55,977 bases of DNA from an uncultured Porphyromonadaceae bacterium (GTDB taxonomy: Bacteria > Bacteroidota > Bacteroidia > Bacteroidales > Muribaculaceae), in NCBI GenBank assembly GCA_947177135.1, contig CAMWTI010000003.1, forward strand, positions 1-55,977, in the 5' to 3' direction. The notes under the pieces were generated by a model. The model saw nothing but the letters and a program-made list of their open reading frames with translations, made no database searches and was not told the origin of the DNA. Numbering within the stretch: position 1 is the stretch's first letter; the number at the start of each line of letters is the position of its first letter. Below are positions 35,883-44,975 of the stretch, in pieces. Position numbers and translations under genes: made by a program.

Positions 35883-37202
35883 ATGAAGCGCAATATTTTT
35901 CTGGCTGCCGTGCTGATGTTGTCAGCCACACTGTATGGACAGGTCTATGAATTTGATAATGAAGAAGTAGATGAAGAGGTGGCAGAACCGGAATATGACA
36001 CAGCCGATCTTGACTCACTGGAGATTGACACAGCATTTGTCGCAGTGCCAGTCCCTAAATATTTTTATACCCCCCAAGTCTATATGCCCTATCAGACTGT
36101 CGATTCCGTCTCTCTGACCGGCAAAAGTTTCGCACGCAACACGGTTGGCGCTCAGGCCATGCAATGGATCGAGCGGGAGCGCACAATGAACAGAATGATG
36201 CTGTCAGCACGCCGCCGCCATGCCATGACCCATCCCGAAGACGTGCATTTTCTTTATTCCCAACTGCCCAAGGCTCCGGAAGCAGTGACAATGGTGGTCG
36301 ACGATCCAGCCAAAGCAAGCGTCAGCCTCGGCGAAATCAAGGCCGGAGAGGTCGTGGCGCAGGTCGAGCAGGTGACTGTGACCCGCCAATACTGGCAGAA
36401 CAAGCTCGGAATAAACTTCCAGTTCAGTCAGGCATATATCTCGCCAAACTGGTATCAGGGCGGAAACAGCTCATTGAATCTGATCGCGGATTTCACCTAT
36501 GCGTCGAATCTGAACACAAAGCATCATCCAAAGTTGCTGTTTGAAAATTTCTTTCAGTGGCGCACGGCGCTGACCAATGCTCCCGACGACCAATACCGCA
36601 ATTACAATATCACAGAAAACCGTCTGCAGATAAACACAAAATTCGGCTACAAAGCGAGCAGCAAATGGTACTATACGCTCACCGGCCTGTTCAAGACTCC
36701 GGTATTCAATTCCTATAAGCACAACACACAGGAGATGACAGCGTCATTTCTTTCGCCGGGAGAGCTGAACTTCGGTCTCGGTATGACGTTCAACACAGTC
36801 AACAAGAAAAAGACACTGACGTTCAACGCCACGATCGCTCCACTGTCTTACAATCTGAAGACAGTCATCAGCAAGAAGATGTTGCCCGAGTCACAGGGTC
36901 TTGAACCCGGACACCGCAGCAAAAGCTCCATCGGTTCCAATGTGGATGCCGTGCTGAACTGGCAGATGTGCTATAACGTCAGCTGGCGGTCGAGAGTGTT
37001 TTTCTTCACAAACTATGAATATTCGCAGGCCGACTGGCAGAATCAGTTCAATTTCGTCATCACCCGCTTTCTGACAGCGAATCTCAACGTGGACATGCGC
37101 TATGACACATCCATCACCAAGGGAAACCGCGACAAAGAGTGGGGCCTGCTCCAGATGCGCGAACTGATATCGCTCGGATTCACCTATAACATAACCCATT
37201 AA
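35883..37202 (+). CDS. DUF3078-like outer-membrane protein
   Basis: The 439-aa protein has a signal peptide (AAVLMLSATLYGQ), then an acidic stretch (FDNEEVDEEVAEPEYDTADLD). The beta-rich body has YWQNKLGINFQFSQAYISPNWYQGG, which I recognise as DUF3078, a Bacteroidetes family predicted to form an outer-membrane barrel. The ending LISLGFTYNITH fits a barrel strand. It begins a plus-strand series with short gaps to the head-GIN, HAD, ribF and DUF389 genes. Function is unknown. Confidence 0.84.
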   Translation: MKRNIFLAAVLMLSATLYGQVYEFDNEEVDEEVAEPEYDTADLDSLEIDTAFVAVPVPKYFYTPQVYMPYQTVDSVSLTGKSFARNTVGAQAMQWIERERTMNRMMLSARRRHAMTHPEDVHFLYSQLPKAPEAVTMVVDDPAKASVSLGEIKAGEVVAQVEQVTVTRQYWQNKLGINFQFSQAYISPNWYQGGNSSLNLIADFTYASNLNTKHHPKLLFENFFQWRTALTNAPDDQYRNYNITENRLQINTKFGYKASSKWYYTLTGLFKTPVFNSYKHNTQEMTASFLSPGELNFGLGMTFNTVNKKKTLTFNATIAPLSYNLKTVISKKMLPESQGLEPGHRSKSSIGSNVDAVLNWQMCYNVSWRSRVFFFTNYEYSQADWQNQFNFVITRFLTANLNVDMRYDTSITKGNRDKEWGLLQMRELISLGFTYNITH

Positions 37203-37213
37203 ACTAAATCATC

Positions 37214-38002
37214 ATGAAACTGAAAGCACTCCTGTTAGGACTGGCCACCGCACTGGCAATCTCGGCCACGGCATCTGCCGCAATCCGTTCCTACACCTGC
37301 GGAAACAAATTCTCGCGCATCAAGATCGAAACCGGAGTTCCGGTGGAGTACGCCGTAAGCTCAGGCCCCGTGTCTATCGAAGCCGAAGGATCCGACGAAT
37401 ATCTTCAGGACCTGAAAATTTCGGTGAAAAACGGCGAACTGTGGATACGCATGGAGCGCAAAGACGGTCGCAGCATCAACATCAACCAGAAGACACTCAT
37501 TCGCGTGTCGGTCAGCGGCCCCATGCTTGAAAACATCGAAGCGTCTAGCGGCGCCCGTTTCAAATCGCGCTCGGCGTTCGGCCTTGGCAATAAAAACTTC
37601 AAAGTCGACACTTCAAGCGGATCGAATGTGGAAATTGACGGATCCGTGACCTGCGGCAATCTGTCCGTGAGCACTTCGTCAGGTTCCAAAGTCGAGATCG
37701 AACGGTGTTCGGCCGCAAAATCAGTGAAGGTCGACGCTTCGTCAGGCTCAAAAGCCGAGCTTGAGTGCGTGACCGCGATGCTTGACATCAACGCATCGTC
37801 GGGCGCGTCGGTCAGCGCGGAAGGCACAGCCGGCACTGCATCTATCAATGCTTCGTCGGCAGCGAAAATCGACGCCACCGACATTATCGCCGAGAAGATG
37901 ACGGTCGACGCATCAAGCGGATCGTCCGTATGGCACTCCACCCCTAAAGCGGTCGAGAAGAAATCATCGGGCGCAACGATCAAATATTGCGGCCGCAAAT
38001 GA
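37214..38002 (+). CDS. Head-GIN domain (DUF2807) protein
   Basis: The 262-aa exported protein has a signal peptide (ALAISATASA). The repeating beta-helix of the DUF2807/head-GIN family follows, visible as recurring SSGS units: EASSGARFKS, DTSSGSNVEI, STSSGSKVEI, DASSGSKAELE and DASSGSSVWH. It lies 11 bases after the DUF3078 gene and overlaps the HAD gene by four bases (ATGA). Biochemical role is unknown. Confidence 0.88.
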   Translation: MKLKALLLGLATALAISATASAAIRSYTCGNKFSRIKIETGVPVEYAVSSGPVSIEAEGSDEYLQDLKISVKNGELWIRMERKDGRSININQKTLIRVSVSGPMLENIEASSGARFKSRSAFGLGNKNFKVDTSSGSNVEIDGSVTCGNLSVSTSSGSKVEIERCSAAKSVKVDASSGSKAELECVTAMLDINASSGASVSAEGTAGTASINASSAAKIDATDIIAEKMTVDASSGSSVWHSTPKAVEKKSSGATIKYCGRK

Positions 38003-38604
38003 AGATCGAACAGCTTGCCGAACCGCTGAGTCGCCATCTGATGTTTGACCTCGGCGGCGTGATCATGAATATCGACCGAAGCCGCTGCGTGGCCTATTTC
38101 GACGCACTTGGCATGGAAGACGCCGACGACTTCTTCGACGCCTACACTCAGAAAGGGCCGTTCCTGCAACTCGAAGCCGGACAGATCTCGCCCGACGAAT
38201 TCCGCGGAATGATGCGGCAGAAACTGCCCGCCGGAGTGACCGACAGCCAGATCGACCGTGGCCTGAGCCTGTTTCTGTGCGGCATCCCCGAGACACGCCT
38301 TGATCTGCTGCGGCGACTGCGCGCCGACGGACACCGGGTGTGGCTCCTGTCCAACACCAACCCGATCATGTGGCACAACGACATCCTGCCCGAATTCCGC
38401 AAGCAGGGTCTGGAGATCACCGACTATTTCGACGGCACTGTCACCTCGTTCGAAGCCAAAGTCTGCAAACCGGATCGCCACATTTATGAATACGCGCTTG
38501 CCAAATTCGGAATTCCGGCCAACGAGACCACGTTTTTCGACGATGGTCCGGCCAATGTCGACGCAGCTCTTGCCTGCGGCATGAAATCCATACTGATCGA
38601 CTGA
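37999..38604 (+). CDS. HAD-superfamily phosphatase
   Basis: The 201-aa cytoplasmic protein has HAD motif I (MFDLGGVIMNID), motif II (LLSNTNP), the motif III lysine in EAKVCKPDRHIYEYAL, and motif IV (TTFFDDGPANVDAA). This is the layout of YihX/YigB-like sugar- or nucleotide-phosphate phosphatases. The ATG at 37999 overlaps the head-GIN stop (ATGA), and its own TGA is directly followed by the ATG of ribF. This coupling suggests a role near flavin synthesis, possibly the dephosphorylation step of the riboflavin pathway; that is an inference. Confidence 0.9.
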   Translation: MKIEQLAEPLSRHLMFDLGGVIMNIDRSRCVAYFDALGMEDADDFFDAYTQKGPFLQLEAGQISPDEFRGMMRQKLPAGVTDSQIDRGLSLFLCGIPETRLDLLRRLRADGHRVWLLSNTNPIMWHNDILPEFRKQGLEITDYFDGTVTSFEAKVCKPDRHIYEYALAKFGIPANETTFFDDGPANVDAALACGMKSILID

Positions 38605-39444
38605 ATGATAGCGACGGTAGGCACGTTTGACGGTGTGCACATAGGCCACCGCTATCTGCTGGAGCAGCTCTGTCGCGAAGGACGCGACCGCGGGCTGTCG
38701 CCTCTGGCCGTGACTTTCGATCGCCATCCGCTCAGTCTGGTGAATCCGGAATCAGCGCCTCCCGTCATCACAGACGTCGATGAACAATCCGATGCCATGC
38801 GCGCTCTTGGCGTGAAACTGCTTCGCGTCCCGTTCACTCCCGAACTGCGCGCCATGACCGGGCACGACTTTCTGTCAATGCTGCATGACCGCCACGGAGT
38901 GAAGGCACTGATGATCGGATTCAACAACCATCTCGGCTGCGACAGAGACCGGTCGCCAGAAGTGGACGGGGTGGAACTTGTGCATTGCGCCGAACTTCCC
39001 GAGCACTCCGGCGTCAGCTCCAGCATGATCCGCACGCTCATCGCCGGCGGCGCTGTAGACCAGGCCGCGTTGCTGCTCGGCCGACCGTTCACCATCAGCG
39101 GCACAGTGGTAAGCGGACGCCAGCTCGGACGCCGGCTTGGCTTTCCGACCGCCAATGTCGGCGTCGCCCCAGGCCACGTCATGCCGGCTCCAGGAGTCTA
39201 TGCCGCAACTGTCGGCGACTATCCCGCTGTGGTCAACGTAGGCCGACGCCCGACCGTCGACCATCCCGACGCCCCGCTTTCGGTGGAAGCTCATCTAATA
39301 GGCTTTTCCGGCAATCTTTACAACAGCTATATCCGCATAGAATTCATCAGCCGCCTGCGCGCCGAACGCCGCTTCAGCTCACTCGAAGAGTTGCGTGACG
39401 CCATAGCGGCCGACATCGACAATGCTCTGTCAGTTATCCGATAA
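38605..39444 (+). CDS. ribF: Bifunctional riboflavin kinase / FAD synthetase
   Basis: RibF phosphorylates riboflavin to FMN and adenylates FMN to FAD. The 279-aa product starts directly with the nucleotidyltransferase strand (MIATVGTFDGVHIGH), includes SSSMIRTLIAGG, and then has the kinase domain with GRQLGRRLGFPTANV and APGVYAATV. It is about 30 residues shorter at the N-terminus than typical RibF. That pre-strand segment is missing because the gene starts at the base after the HAD stop. Core motifs for both activities are present. Confidence 0.95.
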   Translation: MIATVGTFDGVHIGHRYLLEQLCREGRDRGLSPLAVTFDRHPLSLVNPESAPPVITDVDEQSDAMRALGVKLLRVPFTPELRAMTGHDFLSMLHDRHGVKALMIGFNNHLGCDRDRSPEVDGVELVHCAELPEHSGVSSSMIRTLIAGGAVDQAALLLGRPFTISGTVVSGRQLGRRLGFPTANVGVAPGHVMPAPGVYAATVGDYPAVVNVGRRPTVDHPDAPLSVEAHLIGFSGNLYNSYIRIEFISRLRAERRFSSLEELRDAIAADIDNALSVIR

Positions 39445-39465
39445 TCATAAACCCACACAACCGAC

Positions 39466-40821
39466 ATGGACCTTAACGCACTGCGTGATAAAATCAAAGG
39501 CTTTTTCGATCTAAGCGCCTATCTTATACCTCAGTCCGAAGCGGAAGAGAGCATCCGCGAGGGAGTAACGTTCCGAGGCATCAACATCTTCATCCTGATA
39601 GTGGCGATATTCATAGCCTCGCTCGGACTCAACACCAACTCAACAGCCGTGATCATCGGCGCCATGCTCATCTCCCCGCTGATGGGACCGATCATCGGCA
39701 TCGGCCTGGCCGTCGGAATCCATGATTTCGACCTGATGAAACGCAGTTTCCGCAATCTGATGATGGCAACGCTCTTTTCCGTGGCCACGGCCTGTCTGTA
39801 TTTCATGATCTCTCCGGTCAACGAAAGCCACAGCGAGCTGCTGGCACGAACATCGCCCACCATCTACGATGTCTTTATCGGATTCTTCGGCGGCGCGGCA
39901 GGAATACTGGCCATCGGTTCCAAAAACAAAGGCAATGTGATTCCCGGCGTGGCAATCGCCACCGCCCTCATGCCTCCGCTGTGCACCGTCGGCTATGGTC
40001 TGGCCACCCTCCAGTGGCAGTTCTTCCTGGGCGCGCTCTATCTCTTTTTCATCAACTCGGTATTTATCGCTCTGGCAACCTTTGCCGGTGTCAAACTGAT
40101 GAAATATCATCCGGCACAGATAGCCAATCCCGAGCGAGCGCGCAAGGTGCGCCGTCTGGTCTACACCATCGCCATTCTGACCATGATTCCGTCGGTATAT
40201 CTCACCTACACCATGTATCTGCAGAACACGTTCCAGAACAACGCTTCGCGATATGTGGAACAGGAATTCACATTTCCAGACACACAAGTGCTCAACTATC
40301 ACGCCGCCTACGACAAGCAAGGATCCTCGCTGACAGTCACCCTGATGGGACGGCAACTGCCGCAGGACTCGCTTCTGGCCGTGATGGACGCCCGCCTGCC
40401 GCAATACGGTCTCGCCGGCACATACCTGCGCATCATTCAAGGCTCCAACGTCGAGGTCGACGTCAACAAAGCGTCGTCAGCAATGCTCAAAGACATGTAT
40501 GCGGTGACACAGGCCACAATCTCGGCCCAGCAGACCACTATCGACTCGCTCCACAGAGTATGCGAGGCAGTGGCACGCACCGACTCCATGGGCATTGACA
40601 TCGCTCCGGAACTTAAAGTCCTGTTCCCCCAAGTCAAGGAAATAGCCATCAACAGGTCGATCGTATGCTCTGTCGACTCATCAGTCACCGACACTCTCAA
40701 TGTGGCTCTGGTAAGCTATGCCAAGTCGATGAATCACGCAGAAAAAGCCCGTTTCCGCGAATATCTTCAGGCCCGTCTGAGACGTTCACCGATAAAAATA
40801 GTAGATATTTCCACAGATTGA
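39466..40821 (+). CDS. DUF389 family membrane protein
   Basis: The 451-aa protein has about six transmembrane helices in its first 260 residues. The DUF389 core is VIIGAMLISPLMGPIIGIGLAVG, with ATALMPPLCTVGYGLA in the second half. A periplasmic or cytoplasmic C-terminal domain of about 190 residues follows. The family is conserved and of uncertain function. It follows ribF by 21 bases on the same strand. Confidence 0.9.
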   Translation: MDLNALRDKIKGFFDLSAYLIPQSEAEESIREGVTFRGINIFILIVAIFIASLGLNTNSTAVIIGAMLISPLMGPIIGIGLAVGIHDFDLMKRSFRNLMMATLFSVATACLYFMISPVNESHSELLARTSPTIYDVFIGFFGGAAGILAIGSKNKGNVIPGVAIATALMPPLCTVGYGLATLQWQFFLGALYLFFINSVFIALATFAGVKLMKYHPAQIANPERARKVRRLVYTIAILTMIPSVYLTYTMYLQNTFQNNASRYVEQEFTFPDTQVLNYHAAYDKQGSSLTVTLMGRQLPQDSLLAVMDARLPQYGLAGTYLRIIQGSNVEVDVNKASSAMLKDMYAVTQATISAQQTTIDSLHRVCEAVARTDSMGIDIAPELKVLFPQVKEIAINRSIVCSVDSSVTDTLNVALVSYAKSMNHAEKARFREYLQARLRRSPIKIVDISTD

Positions 40822-40854
40822 CTTGTGATTATTGCAAATTAATATGTAACTTTG
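40822..40854 (+). promoter_or_regulatory. Promoter of the repeat-containing secreted protein gene
   Basis: CTTG (40822-40825), a 21-base spacer and TAACTTTG (40847-40854) fit the Bacteroidetes consensus apart from one base in the -33 box. The ATG at 40887 is 32 bases downstream. Confidence 0.7.
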
Positions 40855-40886
40855 TAGGAGCTAATCATATTAAATTAAGTGCGCTT

Positions 40887-42899
40887 ATGAAAAAACTGTT
40901 ACTCGCATTCATGTGTGCCGCGGCCGGTCTTTGCGCTTCCGCAGCAACATTTACCTACAGCCACACCTTTGCAAAAGGAGAAGTAGCCGCCGACGCTGCC
41001 TCTTATGAGCTCAGTGGTGTCAAATGGCAGACCACGGCAATGGAATATGTCGGCTTTGATACACAGAATTCCAAAGGCCTGCAAATCGGATCCAGCGGCA
41101 AACCGTCTACTGCATGGACAATTTCAACCGACGCATTCAGCGGCGTCACCGTAACCAAGGTAGAGGTTGAAGGCGCCACCGCAAGCGGTGGCAATGCCAC
41201 TATAGACCTGAAAGTGGGGGGAGCTGCATTCGGCAATTCCGCCGAGATCGCCAGAGATCTGTCAGCTTGCACATTCACAGGCTCGGCCAAAGGCAATCTG
41301 GCTGTCAATTTCACCAATGGCGCCCAGAAAGCCATGTATATAAAGAGCATTACCGTCACTTATGAAGGCAACAGCCAGATCGGCGAAGGCGGCAGCGGTG
41401 AGACTCCCGTTGACCCCGATCCCGTGGAAACAGTGGGCAAAGGCACCGCAGAAAGCCCCTACACTGTGGATGACGTAGTTCTGCTCAATAACCCCGGCAC
41501 AAAGGCCTGGGTCAAGGGCTACATCGTCGGCTCCGCGGCCGACAAGACCGCCGATTCCTTCACCACCGCAACCGGTGAGGAAGCTTCGGCAACCAACGTG
41601 TTCATCGCAGCATCAGCCTCCGAGACTGACTATACAAAATGTATCCCCGTTCAGCTCCCTGCCGGCGCAGTGCGTGAAGCGCTCAATCTCCAGGCCAACC
41701 CCGGAAACCTCGGCAAAGAGGTCACTCTCTATGGATCGCTTGAAAAATACTTCGGACAGAGCGGCGTCAAGACCGTGACCGAATACACCATTGACGGTGG
41801 CGGCAACACTCCCGTTGATCCCGATCCCGTGGAAACAGTGGGCAAAGGCACCGCAGAAAGCCCCTACACTGTGGATGACGTAGTTCTGCTCAATAACCCC
41901 GGCACAAAGGCCTGGGTCAAGGGCTACATCGTCGGCTCCGCGGCCGACAAGACCGCCGATTCCTTCACCACCGCAACCGGTGAGGAAGCTTCGGCAACCA
42001 ACGTGTTCATCGCAGCATCAGCCTCCGAGACTGACTATACAAAATGTATCCCCGTTCAGCTCCCTGCCGGTGAAATACGTGAAGCACTCAATCTCCAGGC
42101 CAATCCCGGCAACCTCGGCAAGAGCGTCACACTCTATGGCTCGCTTGAAAAATACTTCGGATTGAACGGCGTCAAGACCGTGACCGAATACACCCTTGAA
42201 GGTGCCGTGGCTCCCACATATCCCGAAGTGGCAGATATCGCATCGTTCCTCGACGAACAGCCCGAATCATTCACCTCAATCACATCGCCTGTAACTGTTG
42301 TTTATCAGAATGGTCTCGATCTTTTCGTGCAGGATGAAACCGGGTCGATGCTTGTGTACGGCAACCTCAATGACCGCACCTTCAAAAACGGCGATCAGCT
42401 CACCGGACTCACCGGCAAGTTCAACGTGTATCATGGCATGGTGCAGTGCGCTCCGGTTGTCAGCAACTTCCCTGAAGCAGTTGCCGGCTCGCCGGTAAAA
42501 CCCGCCGAAGTCACTCTGGCAGACGTGACAGTAGCCAATCTGGCCAAATACGTCACCATCAGCGGACTCACCGCCAATGCCGAAACTACCGGCGAGGGCG
42601 AGAGCGCGCGCACTGTCATCAGCGTGACCGACGGCACAACCAGCGTTGAAATCTACAACCGTTATGGCCTTGAAAATGTGGCAGCCGCCACTGACGTAGT
42701 CATCACCGGCTTCGTCTATGTCTATGACTCGAAGATGGAAATCGTGCCCGTTGAATTCAAGGGAGACAACTCCGGCATCAGCGACGTGACAGCCGACACT
42801 TTTGCAGCCGACGTCATCTATGACCTCCAGGGCCGTCGCGTGGCAAACCCCACCAGCGGACTCTACATCATCAACGGCCGCAAAGTCCTGATGAAATAA
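40887..42899 (+). CDS. Secreted protein with two DUF6359-like repeats and C-terminal tail
   Basis: The 670-aa product has a signal peptide (AFMCAAAGLCASA) and an N-terminal beta domain to about residue 165. Two 135-residue repeats follow, each beginning PVDPDPVETVGKG and containing AWVKGYIVGSA, KCIPVQLPAG and VTLYGSLEKYFG, an OB-like DUF6359 pattern. A further nucleic-acid-binding-like OB region (EVADIASFLDE, GDQLTGLTGKFNVYHG) precedes a tail VIYDLQGRRV...GLYIINGRKVLMK. This tail is a common ending on secreted Bacteroidales proteins. The ORF track start (40665) lies in the DUF389 gene; the ATG at 40887 is preferred. Function is unknown. Confidence 0.85.
   Translation: MKKLLLAFMCAAAGLCASAATFTYSHTFAKGEVAADAASYELSGVKWQTTAMEYVGFDTQNSKGLQIGSSGKPSTAWTISTDAFSGVTVTKVEVEGATASGGNATIDLKVGGAAFGNSAEIARDLSACTFTGSAKGNLAVNFTNGAQKAMYIKSITVTYEGNSQIGEGGSGETPVDPDPVETVGKGTAESPYTVDDVVLLNNPGTKAWVKGYIVGSAADKTADSFTTATGEEASATNVFIAASASETDYTKCIPVQLPAGAVREALNLQANPGNLGKEVTLYGSLEKYFGQSGVKTVTEYTIDGGGNTPVDPDPVETVGKGTAESPYTVDDVVLLNNPGTKAWVKGYIVGSAADKTADSFTTATGEEASATNVFIAASASETDYTKCIPVQLPAGEIREALNLQANPGNLGKSVTLYGSLEKYFGLNGVKTVTEYTLEGAVAPTYPEVADIASFLDEQPESFTSITSPVTVVYQNGLDLFVQDETGSMLVYGNLNDRTFKNGDQLTGLTGKFNVYHGMVQCAPVVSNFPEAVAGSPVKPAEVTLADVTVANLAKYVTISGLTANAETTGEGESARTVISVTDGTTSVEIYNRYGLENVAAATDVVITGFVYVYDSKMEIVPVEFKGDNSGISDVTADTFAADVIYDLQGRRVANPTSGLYIINGRKVLMK
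41403..42207 (+). repeat. 405-bp tandem duplication within the secreted protein gene
   Basis: Unit 1 begins at 41403 and unit 2 at 41808. The first 263 bases of the two units (41403-41665 and 41808-42070) differ at one position by direct comparison. The remaining part of each unit is clearly more diverged. Confidence 0.95.
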
Positions 42900-42931
42900 A
42901 GAACAACTACTAACTACATATTAGTATCTCC

Positions 42932-42969
42932 GACGGCCATTCTTCGTTGTGATAACGAGGGTGGCCGTC
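42932..42969 (+). terminator. Terminator-like hairpin after the repeat-containing gene
   Basis: GACGGCCA (42932-42939) pairs with TGGCCGTC (42962-42969), with an inner TCGTT/AACGA stem. ATTCATCC follows, so the T-tract is weak. Confidence 0.6.
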
Positions 42970-43002
42970 ATTCATCCGGACGGACCTGACATATAAAATC
43001 GG

Positions 43003-43030
43003 CGAGGAGCGGCTTCACAGCTGCTCCTCG
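43003..43030. terminator. Hairpin between convergent genes
   Basis: CGAGGAGC (43003-43010) pairs with GCTCCTCG (43023-43030), a 12-base loop between. It lies in the 221-base gap between the repeat protein and the convergent GH110 gene and may terminate either transcript. Nothing else coding is seen in this gap. Confidence 0.5.
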
Positions 43031-43120
43031 TCAAATAATAACCAATCATTATCACACATTTCACATACGTAAAACACAAGTGAGAGGCGATTGGTTCACC
43101 GGATGGTGAAAAAACAATGA

Positions 43121-44923
43121 TTACTCGATCAGTATGGATGGTTGCTGCGGCAGTTCATTGTCTGTTACGGTGACGTTGCGACAACGCTGCAGCTTGAAAT
43201 TGAACTGGTTCGGATGAAAAGGAGGAAAATCGCCGTTAATCCTGACACGGTTGCCGCGGAAAGAGAGCCCGTCGGTTGATTTGGCATAGAGCAACGGAGC
43301 ATCGAAGGTGATGAAATCATTGTCTTCTATGAGTATTCCTGAGTGGAAATACTGACGCTGGCCAGACAGATCATGGATTTCGGGATATATGGAAATTATG
43401 GCTTCGGTAAACTGGAACATATTTGTCAGAGAATTGACGAAACGGTTCTGGCGAATGGTTACGTCGCGGCAGGCACCGGTCTCGAACCAGCCCATGCAGT
43501 CGCCACAGAGCAGTATGGCAGTGCCCGATGTGTGATCAAATAGATTGCGCTCGACCATGACGCGGCGGGGGGTGGAGAAGAGCGAACCGCGTGCGCGGTT
43601 GTTGCGGACCACGTTGTCGGCAAAATATACCTCCGGCGCCCACGACAGGTTCTCCATTCCGAAATGGCAATCGTCGGCGACTGCGTCAGGCAAGTCGGCA
43701 GTGAAGGTCACATCGAATTCACGTGCGCCATGCTCCTGCCGGCTGTCGGCAGGATTGATATTCTCGATAATCATCGGTTGTCCCACTGTTTCCATTGTTT
43801 CCGAACGGATGATCTGCACGGAATCACCAGGCAGGCCCCAGCGGAATCCCCAGCTTTGATCGTGCATGTAGCGTCCGCGCAGAGTGCGTTTTCCAGTGCG
43901 ACCGATCACCTTCAGATAGGTGCCGTGCACGTTGATGGCATCGTCCATCATTCCTTCATAAAGGCCTTCGGTCGAAGTGATCACACCCTTGCAGCCAGAA
44001 AAGTGTGTGGCGTCGGCCTGGGTAGTGAAGTAACGGGGATCGGAATCTCCGCGCAGACACACTCCGAACCGCGTCAGCGTTATTCCGTCGCAGAGTTGGG
44101 CAAGCAGCCCCATGCCTTCGGCATAGTGCACCTTCACGTCAGTGATGGATGTGGCGCTGTCGCCGCTAAGGAATATGCCGGGAGCCGGGCGTCCCCATCC
44201 GCGCAGCGCCACCACAGTGCCCGGAGTCAGACGGGCGTCGGTCCATTTCGGAGCGCGGTATGTGCCTTTGGGTTTGAGCGCTATGACGCTGTCGAGCGGA
44301 CACCACAGGTCGCTTGTGCGATACACGACATGGCGGGTCGTGGCATCAAAGGCAATGCCTGACCGGGGCGATATGGCCCAGTCTTCGCCGCGCGCGATAA
44401 AATTGCCGTTTTTATCGATTCCGGCGTTGACCCATGGAGCGGTCCTGAAAGTGATGCCGTCAGACGTATTGTCCAGGACGGTTACCTGGGTTATGTGTGG
44501 AGTCTCGAAGTCGATGCTCGCGCCTTTGAGCGAAAAGTTGCGGGAATCCACCACAGCAATCGGCAGCATCCGGCCGTGGAATATGAAGTCTGCACCGTCG
44601 GCATCTATCGTCAGGCTGTCCCAGTGCTCAATTGCGAAACCGACTGCCTTTGGATTGGCCTGATCGTGGTTCGATATGTAATATTCGCGTGAGGCGCTTC
44701 CCTTAGGATGGAAGTCATAGCGTCCTGGAGCGAAGCGCAGGCTCACAGCGCCGGAACCATAGCGTTTTTTGATGTCGGCAAGCGCCGAATTGAGTTTAGC
44801 CGACATATTTTTGCCGCTGCCTGGACGTATGCCATAGTCCGCGGCCATGTCTACAACTGTCTGGGAAAATGCGGCCATGCAGATCATGGCCGACAACACG
44901 GAGGTGATAATTCTATTTTTCAT
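43121..44923 (-). CDS. GH110 alpha-1,3-galactosidase
   Basis: GH110 enzymes remove terminal alpha-1,3-galactose, as in blood group B and linear alpha-Gal epitopes. The 600-aa product has a signal peptide (VLSAMICMAAFSQ). An N-terminal region carries GRYDFHPKG and EYYISNHDQANPKAVGF, which I recognise from Bacteroides GH110 proteins. A right-handed beta-helix follows, with repeats such as VYFADNVVRNNRARGSLF and ILIEDNDFITFDAPLLY. The ORF track adds 54 residues upstream that overlap the neighbouring gene; the ATG at 44923 lies directly before the signal peptide. Promoter boxes for this and the divergent gene are only 22 bases apart. Confidence 0.88.
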   Translation of the reverse strand: MKNRIITSVLSAMICMAAFSQTVVDMAADYGIRPGSGKNMSAKLNSALADIKKRYGSGAVSLRFAPGRYDFHPKGSASREYYISNHDQANPKAVGFAIEHWDSLTIDADGADFIFHGRMLPIAVVDSRNFSLKGASIDFETPHITQVTVLDNTSDGITFRTAPWVNAGIDKNGNFIARGEDWAISPRSGIAFDATTRHVVYRTSDLWCPLDSVIALKPKGTYRAPKWTDARLTPGTVVALRGWGRPAPGIFLSGDSATSITDVKVHYAEGMGLLAQLCDGITLTRFGVCLRGDSDPRYFTTQADATHFSGCKGVITSTEGLYEGMMDDAINVHGTYLKVIGRTGKRTLRGRYMHDQSWGFRWGLPGDSVQIIRSETMETVGQPMIIENINPADSRQEHGAREFDVTFTADLPDAVADDCHFGMENLSWAPEVYFADNVVRNNRARGSLFSTPRRVMVERNLFDHTSGTAILLCGDCMGWFETGACRDVTIRQNRFVNSLTNMFQFTEAIISIYPEIHDLSGQRQYFHSGILIEDNDFITFDAPLLYAKSTDGLSFRGNRVRINGDFPPFHPNQFNFKLQRCRNVTVTDNELPQQPSILIE

Positions 44924-44929
44924 GATTTG

Positions 44930-44967
44930 CAAAATTATACAAAATTCAGGAAAAAAGCGTAATTTTG
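44930..44967. promoter_or_regulatory. Compact divergent promoter region
   Basis: TAATTTTG occurs on the minus strand (44937-44930), six bases before the GH110 ATG, and on the plus strand (44960-44967), eight bases before the DUF2400 ATG. Both -7 boxes fit the consensus. Neither has a clear -33 box at the usual distance. Both transcripts would have almost no leader. Confidence 0.6.
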
Positions 44968-44975
44968 CGGCCATT

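Noticed and set aside
37405-38727. 440-aa minus-strand ORF opposite the head-GIN, HAD and ribF genes
   Set aside because: Three real genes with clear motifs lie on the plus strand. The antisense frame has no domain and low-complexity composition.
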